NCBI GenBank assembly: GCA_963565915.1
Contig: OY751492.1
Location: 2,976,001 to 3,040,000 of the forward strand
From: Entoloma clypeatum
Lineage: Eukaryota; Basidiomycota; Agaricomycetes; Agaricales; Entolomataceae
Length of the DNA stretch: 64,000 nt
Direction of reading: 5' to 3'
Positions within the stretch are counted from its first letter, which is position 1, and each line of letters opens with the position of its first letter. Both the position numbers and the translations under genes were made by a program. This document shows, piece by piece, positions 58,205-64,000 of this stretch. The notes beneath the pieces are model-generated. The model was not told the DNA's origin, did not search any database, and worked only from the letters and a program-made list of their open reading frames with translations.

Positions 58205-60902
58205 CCTCCTATCCGGTCCAATGTCGCCGACCCGTTGACTGCAAGGGATCCTGTGGTGGGGGAAGTTGCGAAAGACGATGGAAAGACGACGGAAATCGGG
58301 ACCTATGAGTTCACCGAGGGCCGCAAAAGCTCAAGGAATCTTCAAAGAACGTCCGAACGTCCGAACCCCCAATCAGCGAAGCCCAGCCAATACCGCCTCT
58401 GAGGTGACCAAAGAGGGAATATCCCGAACTCGACGCTGGTATTACGAACACGATCTGTGAATTGGACATGGTTAAACATTGCGAGAAACAATCCGCATAT
58501 AACCAATCGTGCACCAGAAGAGTTTCCCAACGTATCCAATCCAATCAAAGACAACAAAATGAGGCAAAAAAAGAACGGAATTCATACCTCCAATAGCAAG
58601 CCCAACCCGTAGCCAAAGACCCGGAAGTTTGTGTGCGAACTTGGAATCTGCCACTGCTATCGCTGCACCATTAATTGGCAGTGCCTGGACAGTATTTCTG
58701 CAAAGATGTAAGATTGTCTTAGTAGTCTCCAGCGATATTCGTATTTGGCTACATACCAATAGCACTAAGCACCGCCGCAAGTTGGCGCTGTGACCGGGTG
58801 GGTTGGAAGTAGCGGATCATGTATTACATAATATTAAGACTAAAAACTGATAACTGATAACTGATACAAGAATTTCTCAATTTAATCCAATGATCGTATG
58901 GTCATGAATGCTAGTCCGTTTACTTCAGTGCGCTGACATCGGCGATGTAGACAGGGATAATCCTTGGAACGAATCAGAAGATTTACAAACTGGCGCCGGT
59001 CCTGATATCCAATCCGACAGGGGGGGAAATTGTTGGAGGTGAAAAGCTTACTGAACAAAGTGAACCCACAAGGGCGAGATGGCAGCATGTAAAATCCTCC
59101 TGGGTCAGACATGCATCTTCAAAGGCAAAAAGGCAAGTTATGATGCCACAACAAGGCAATTACCCAAGAACCACAATGCATTCTGAACCTAGGCGAGGCA
59201 AGCTAACAGAACAGTTCAGAAGGACGGCATCCGCAAGCTGAAAATGCTAAGGGGGACGGAAGCAAGCACCCGGCGCCACGCGCACAAGAAATGCCAGTTG
59301 CCGCCCCGCAGAGAGACCATGAATGCTAACCATCCTGCGACAACACTGGGACTTCAGGGAAAAGGAAGGCATATTGCAATCAGCAATCTGTAGATGCCCT
59401 CGGCGGGGTTGGCTATAAATGCTCACCAACCAACATGTCCCCAGTCCCACTTCGCCTCGCCGAAAATGCTCGAGAATGGATTTCAACAAACATTCGCCAT
59501 ATGACTGATCCCGTACCAGATGTTTTCAGAGGAAACCGGCGGAGTCATCAGAAGGGAGTAAAGGGAGGACGGAAGTCACCCTTCTACTTGCCGATGGCCA
59601 GAAATCCATTTTTAACAGCATTCGTGAGCGAGCCTGGAACGGTTGTTGCATGATGAACCGAGATTCCTGTCGTGATACCCTGGCCATAGACGGTATACGA
59701 TACTTGAGAGATCAGGTTGTTCGTCGCCCAGAATATTCATACTCACCTACGTACCATCGGCGTTCCCCGGCGACTACGGTTGTCCTCAACAGATGTTGTC
59801 AACCTAAGCGCGACGTCCTCTTTGCCTGCCTTCCTTGTTTCGGATTCCCGCATAACCCTCCTTGTCAAAAGAAAATCCAGAAAACTTCTTTCCCTCCTCG
59901 TCCTCCTACGCCACACGCTGCCTCATGTGCTTCAACATGATCCCCAGGGCGGTGTTGAGTCATGCACTGCGGAGCCCAAAATGAGTGCGCGAGGGGCTGG
60001 TGGCGGTTCAGGCGCTGGACACAACAATGTTGGTGTCTTTGGAGATGGTTAGAACCATGATAGACGTGAAAAGGAAGAATGAGAACTGACTGACGCTGTT
60101 ATTGAAGGAAGCAGGCAATCGGCCGGATTGCAGTGCGACTGCAGCTGTCCGCACGAAGGAGTCCACTTTGTCCGTGGCGACAGACCTCCAGTGGATGCTG
60201 TAAAGCAGAATCAACTGAGAAGTGAATGAGTGAGACGGGGTGAAGTACCAACCTTCACGAAGGCCATCGCCAACTCTTTAAGCTTGCAATGACTCCCCAC
60301 GGCCGCTGCAAGACCGCAGGCAGGAATCGTGCTGCACGAAAAAGAGTCCTGCAGCTCGTTTCAGGGGTCTTGAGTCTTGATGAAGTCCGTATCAAGCTGT
60401 GAAATCATTGGTGTTAAGTAACATGTGGTAATTGCAAATTGAACGCATGCACCAAACCACCTTGTACATCGAGTGAGATTTAGCTGATATTCGCCAAATC
60501 AATCATTGCGCCCGCCCTATCTGATGAGCTTGATGCGCCGTCTGAGCAATGGCAGTAATGGGTCAGTTTGCTGGATTTTTGTGCCATTACGTAACGAAGT
60601 AATCGTCTAAGATAGCACCTCAGTAATAATTGTGACCACAAAATGAATATTATTAGAGGATTGAGTCGTAGCGGGTCGCATGCACAGTTCTTCGCTATGT
60701 TATGACTATGCACTAATTCTGCAATAATGAAAACACTCCAAGGTGAACCATCGGTGGTGGTTAGGCTCAGTTTGAAGGCATCGCCATATGGGTTGGAAGA
60801 TCCATCCTCACGTCGGCAACGGGGTCGACAAGTCTCGATGAGAATATGAAGCTGGTGACACACCCCGATGAGCACACAAAATCGTGATGATGATGGAATA
60901 AC
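58205..60902. other. Decayed sequence with dispersed-repeat segment
   Basis: 59490-59780 is similar to 47860-48150 in the same orientation: both hold a '(c/a)atatgactgatc(c/a)(c/t)g(t)accag' block, then 'cgtgagcga(g/a)c(c)tggaac(g/a)(g)ttgttgca' and 'acggtata'. 58843-58866 is an ataactg microsatellite. Frames near 58311-58780 (minus) could be further NOT1 debris, not proven. Confidence 0.4.
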
Positions 60903-61262
60903 TTACCGCTCAACAGCTTGGTATGCAAGCACACGATCACGACTCCCATGCAATGCGACATAAGGAACCTGCCGACCACATTTCATCACAACCATCGACC
61001 CTTTCCATCCGAAAGCAGGGAAGACGCAGTCCAGGGACCTGTTAATCTCAAGGCCTTGTCCAACTTCACAGGTTATGAGAAACCTGTGTGGATTGTTTCC
61101 GGCGTCGTGGACAACAACGGTACAGTCATGGAGGCGATGGTTTGTGCCAAGTACACTTTCGATGCAAGGAAAATATGTCTTGGTCTGGCAGTCACCACCA
61201 ACCGATATGATGGTGGTAATCGGAGTTGTGGAGGGGCGAAATTTGGACGTGTCGAATAGCAT
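60903..61262 (-). CDS. Unrecognised frame, possible exon
   Basis: 119 residues on the minus strand with a moderately conserved look (VFPAFGWKGSMVVMKCGRQVPY, GSRDRVLAYQAVER). A GTAAG donor follows VER at about 60906, so it could be an exon of a gene continuing to lower coordinates. No family is assigned. Confidence 0.3.
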   Translation of the reverse strand: MLFDTSKFRPSTTPITTIISVGGDCQTKTYFPCIESVLGTNHRLHDCTVVVHDAGNNPHRFLITCEVGQGLEINRSLDCVFPAFGWKGSMVVMKCGRQVPYVALHGSRDRVLAYQAVER

Positions 61263-61457
61263 GCCAGGAAGATACGTGATAGACCGCGAGAGCTAATTAT
61301 ATTGTGATTTTGTGAGCTAGATACACCGCAAGATAGAATAATCACCTACCTTATTGGATTTGAGTGGGGTGCGAACCAAACGATAGGCAGGCATTATCGG
61401 TGAGCAATGTGGGGGGCACAGGTGCCAGAAGGCAAGATAGACTAGTTGTGTGCACTA

Positions 61458-61525
61458 ACTGAAAGGTCTTTTTTGCCATTTGACATCGAAATAAAATGCA
61501 AAAGACCTTTGAAAGACCTTTCACC
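61458..61525. repeat. Hairpin with AAAGGTCTTTT arms
   Basis: aaaggtcttttttgccattt is followed after about 15 nt by aaatgcaaaagacctttg, an imperfect inverted repeat with arms of about 18 nt. A third aaagaccttt follows at once. No promoter or gene adjoins. Confidence 0.6.
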
Positions 61526-61527
61526 CA

Positions 61528-62235
61528 TCGGACAAGTTTTTTAATTCCGGACAAAGGCTTCAACTATATTCATCATCAAATCAGACATGTGCTACAGAGC
61601 ACTACATAGTGCTCTGTAGCATACATCCCTGAGAATGTAGTGCCATATAGTGCCCATAGCAGCCATAGCACATGTCTGATTTGCTGATGTTGATCTTGCT
61701 GGTTTTGAAGGTTGACGATAACCTGGGTCCAGTGATATTCATCAGCTTCATCTTTTACAATCAGTGTCATTTTCAGGGTTGATACTCTTGGGATATACCC
61801 TTTCACATTTAGCTTCAGGGTTGACAACTCGTGGCAGATTGTGAATTTGAGAATCAGTACTCAATGAGGGCACCGCTTCAGATCTCAGATCCTCCAGAAG
61901 ATCTCCCCAGCATTCAGATGTCAAGGTGCTGGTGGCGGCCTCATGTTGCATTTTGCGATCCTCTGGCATGATCGACTCAGGGTAGGTGAGGCTTGGGCCC
62001 TTTGTGGGCATACCACGATGTGATAGCATGCAGGGAACTCTGCAGTGTGACTGAGGACTGAGTCCACACATCGGACCCCACCGGCAAGTCTTTTGCTTCC
62101 GGACAAAAGCTTCGACTATATTGGTGTTGACGGTTTTGAAGGTCGACCATACTTGATCTTCAGGGTTGATACTCGTGACATGTACCCTTTCACATTTAGA
62201 TTGAACCTTTGACAATCAGTTTTGTTTTTTCAGGG
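61528..62235. repeat. Direct repeat about 550 bp apart
   Basis: Blocks near 61530, 61698 and 61774 ('ccggacaaa(g/a)gcttc(a/g)actatatt', 'ggttttgaaggt(t/c)gac', 'ttcagggttgatactc…taccctttcacattta') recur in the same order at about 62085, 62130 and 62160. The ends of an old retroelement or a tandem duplication are possible. Confidence 0.55.
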
Positions 62236-62477
62236 TTGTTACTAAACACCTCATCATCATGTATCGTTACCTTCCTTCACATCCCATCTTTTTTTCTTTT
62301 CTCCCCGCCCTTTCTCTTCCAGCACGCGTCTACCATAAAATGGACTCAACAGCCAGTCGCCAATCAGTGCCCCACTTCCTTCAAACCAGTCAAAGTCTAT
62401 AACGCTACCAAGTCATGCAGCAATTCTTCTGTCAGCCATCCTCCTGATCTTCCCTGATTTCTCCCGTTCTAATTCTC

Positions 62478-62938
62478 TCAAAGGTCCGGGTTCCCTTCAT
62501 GTCATCGCCCTTCACAGTATCCCAGCATATGCATGTGGCTACACCCCATGTGGAACTGACACCCCCGACATTATCATGGGTGCCGCCACCCATACTCAGA
62601 CTGTACTAGCGTAAGTCCACTGCTTTGTTGCAATATGACGATCTCAGCCATTGTTGCAGTGAAACACTGCCCACTACATCTGCAGTTGCTACTGCCTCCA
62701 GCTCCCTCCCTGAGACTGATGTTCTCATGTTCGATGTTGAGAAAGAGGATGTGACCCAGGTGTATGTCCCTCCTGATTCCTCTAATACTTAAGCTAAAAC
62801 AACCAACATAGTGCTATTGCGGAGTTAGTTGTAGATAATAGGGTCCTCTTATCTCGGGTGAACACCCTTGCCATCGCACTAGAGCACATCAGCCACAAAA
62901 TTGACAAGGAGTCTCATCTCGCAAAGAGGCGCTACCAG
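62478..62938 (+). CDS. Small three-exon gene-like segment
   Basis: Open segments GTDTPDIIMGAATHTQTVLA (to 62611), ETLPTTSAVATASSSLPETD…VEKEDVTQ (62661-62760) and ELVVDNRVLLSRVNTLAIAL…AKRRYQ (from about 62813 to 62938) join in frame at GT-AG introns, the last followed by a GTATGG donor. The third exon looks like a coiled coil. No family is assigned, and the start is not fixed. Confidence 0.3.
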
Positions 62939-63415
62939 GTATGGACTTTCGTCAGTCAGATAACTTTGCCATCCGTGTCGTATGAAGCGAGATGACGCCA
63001 TCATGAGGTTTGTTCAATTTCTGGTCCTCGCTCTATACAAACAGATTCAATGCTATGTAGCTCTGTAATGGCCAACCCTTTTGGGATCCATCGGCACCAA
63101 CTGCTATCTTTTCTGTGAATCTTTCGGATCCCCTGCGAATCAAACTTTCTGGTCTTCAACCGCATCAATCTGGTGTATATAATTTCGGTAAGCGGGATCC
63201 ATAAAGAATGTAGGTGCAGATTCCAAGCGCAGGACTGCAGGCAGACCAAGTTCGACAGCGTCTCTCGCTACCCCTCCTGTCTACTCTCCATCTCCCGCTC
63301 CCGAATTCAGCAGATATAACACCCATCAGATCGTTTCACAGTGCAACACTGAGTTCAGTTCCTCAGCCAGGAGTCCCAGGTTCTTACGCGGGATCTGGAA
63401 GCCATCGTAGTCCAG

Positions 63416-64000
63416 ATGCCCGTGCAATCTAAAGAAGCATCTCTACCACCGAACCATGATATTTGCCATATAGTCACACAGATCTTAACTCTCGCCACCG
63501 AGCTGGTTGATCGTCAATGTACACCATTGATGATGTCGTCAAAAATTGCCCAACTTCTACACATGTACAAGACCCAATCGCAGCTGGGCCGAGATGTCTA
63601 TGTAGCCCTGCTCGGTCGGTTGTGCAGGCAATTTCAAGATGTTGAAAGGGAAGCGCCAATGTGGCTATTTGATGAAGTGAGTCACCATCGTCCATTCACA
63701 GTGTTAACTAACCACTTTCAGTGAAAATATAATGTCAATGTCACGGTGGCGCTACTCCGGAGCGGCATCGTAAATGCGGCCCTACAAGATCATGCTCTAG
63801 CAAAAACCCTATTCGCTGATCCTCGCCCCAATATGTTAAACTTCACAACACGTTTGATCAGAGAATACCTATCTCACGATCCTTCTTCTCAGAACCAAAT
63901 TGCCTACTCAATTGAGATTCTTGAGCATCTTTTCGCCAGCAAACAGAGCCAACGAGAAGTCAGTCGAACTGTCATATTTTGATTATCGCTGTGGAACTAA
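63416..64000 (+). pseudogene. NOT1 connector fragment, runs out of the window
   Basis: The first exon reads ASLPPNHDICHIVTQIL, SSKIAQLLHMYKTQSQLGRDVYVALLGRLC and EREAPMWLFDE and ends at 63676. After a 45-bp intron the next exon opens with TGA (63722-63724) where the family has an Arg codon before KYNV. It then continues NVTVALLRSGIVNAALQDH and on to the window edge. The stop fits a CGA to TGA change. From 63739 the sequence is the inverted twin of 48775-49036. Confidence 0.75.
63739..64000. repeat. Inverted repeat arm 2 (NOT1 exon)
   Basis: Reverse complement of 48775-49036 with about one mismatch, continuing past the end of the window. Confidence 0.92.

Noticed and set aside
60918..61259. 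Plus-strand 113-residue frame
   Set aside because: It overlaps the minus-strand frame 60903-61262 almost fully, and neither has proof. The minus frame has the better donor site.

Overview
The window looks like a transposon-rich, gene-poor stretch of an agaricomycete (mushroom-forming basidiomycete) nuclear genome. The support is short introns of about 45-80 bp with GTRNGT donors and CTRAY-like branch points, Ty1/copia, Ty3/gypsy, LINE, Helitron and TA-flanked non-autonomous elements, and several protein families I know mainly from basidiomycetes. The species cannot be read from the sequence. I saw no prokaryotic features, rRNA or CRISPR array.

Left part (1-28.1 kb). A unit with a period of exactly 9829 bp is present three times in tandem: unit 1 at 1-9829, unit 2 at 9830-18551 with its middle replaced, and unit 3 from 19222 to about 27577 with its end cut off. 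Each unit carries one minus-strand Crinkler (CRN)-type gene with a P-loop NTPase and a PD-(D/E)XK-like nuclease domain. Copies A and B each resolve into six exons that stay in frame for 709 codons, and they are almost identical except for a window of about 108 bp in the N-terminal exon. In copy C the first two exons are missing. The break lies inside intron 2, and two exons of an unrelated N-terminal module, with a strong donor in the right phase, now lie upstream. The units also serve as each other's empty-site controls, which dates a solo LTR (unit 1) and two TA-flanked MITEs (unit 2) as later insertions. The middle of unit 2 is replaced by a gypsy 3' fragment and a 5'-truncated LINE.

Middle part (28.1-46.2 kb). 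Diverged tandem modules lead to a truncated Helitron N-terminal ORF (31.0-33.6 kb). Two head-to-head host genes follow: a nine-exon agaricomycete hypothetical gene with an internal tandem repeat (34.8-38.1 kb, minus) and a clean six-exon WD40 gene with a C-terminal membrane segment (38.4-40.1 kb, plus). Next comes a full-length young copia element (40.13-45.92 kb) with 314-bp LTRs, a GATAC target duplication and one long open GAG-POL whose reverse-transcriptase box reads YVND.

Right part (46.2-64 kb). Pieces of a CCR4-NOT scaffold (NOT1) gene occur at 46.2-49.0 kb (minus), 57.3-58.2 kb (minus) and 63.4-64.0 kb (plus). All carry stops or frameshifts, and two of them form an inverted repeat. 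A gypsy element interrupts one of them; its 5' LTR and primer-binding site show the signature of Tf1-type self-priming. A four-exon gene resembling the fungal TET/JBP-like 2OG-Fe(II) oxygenase family lies at 55.4-57.1 kb with a single-base frame break. The rest is mostly decayed repeat sequence.
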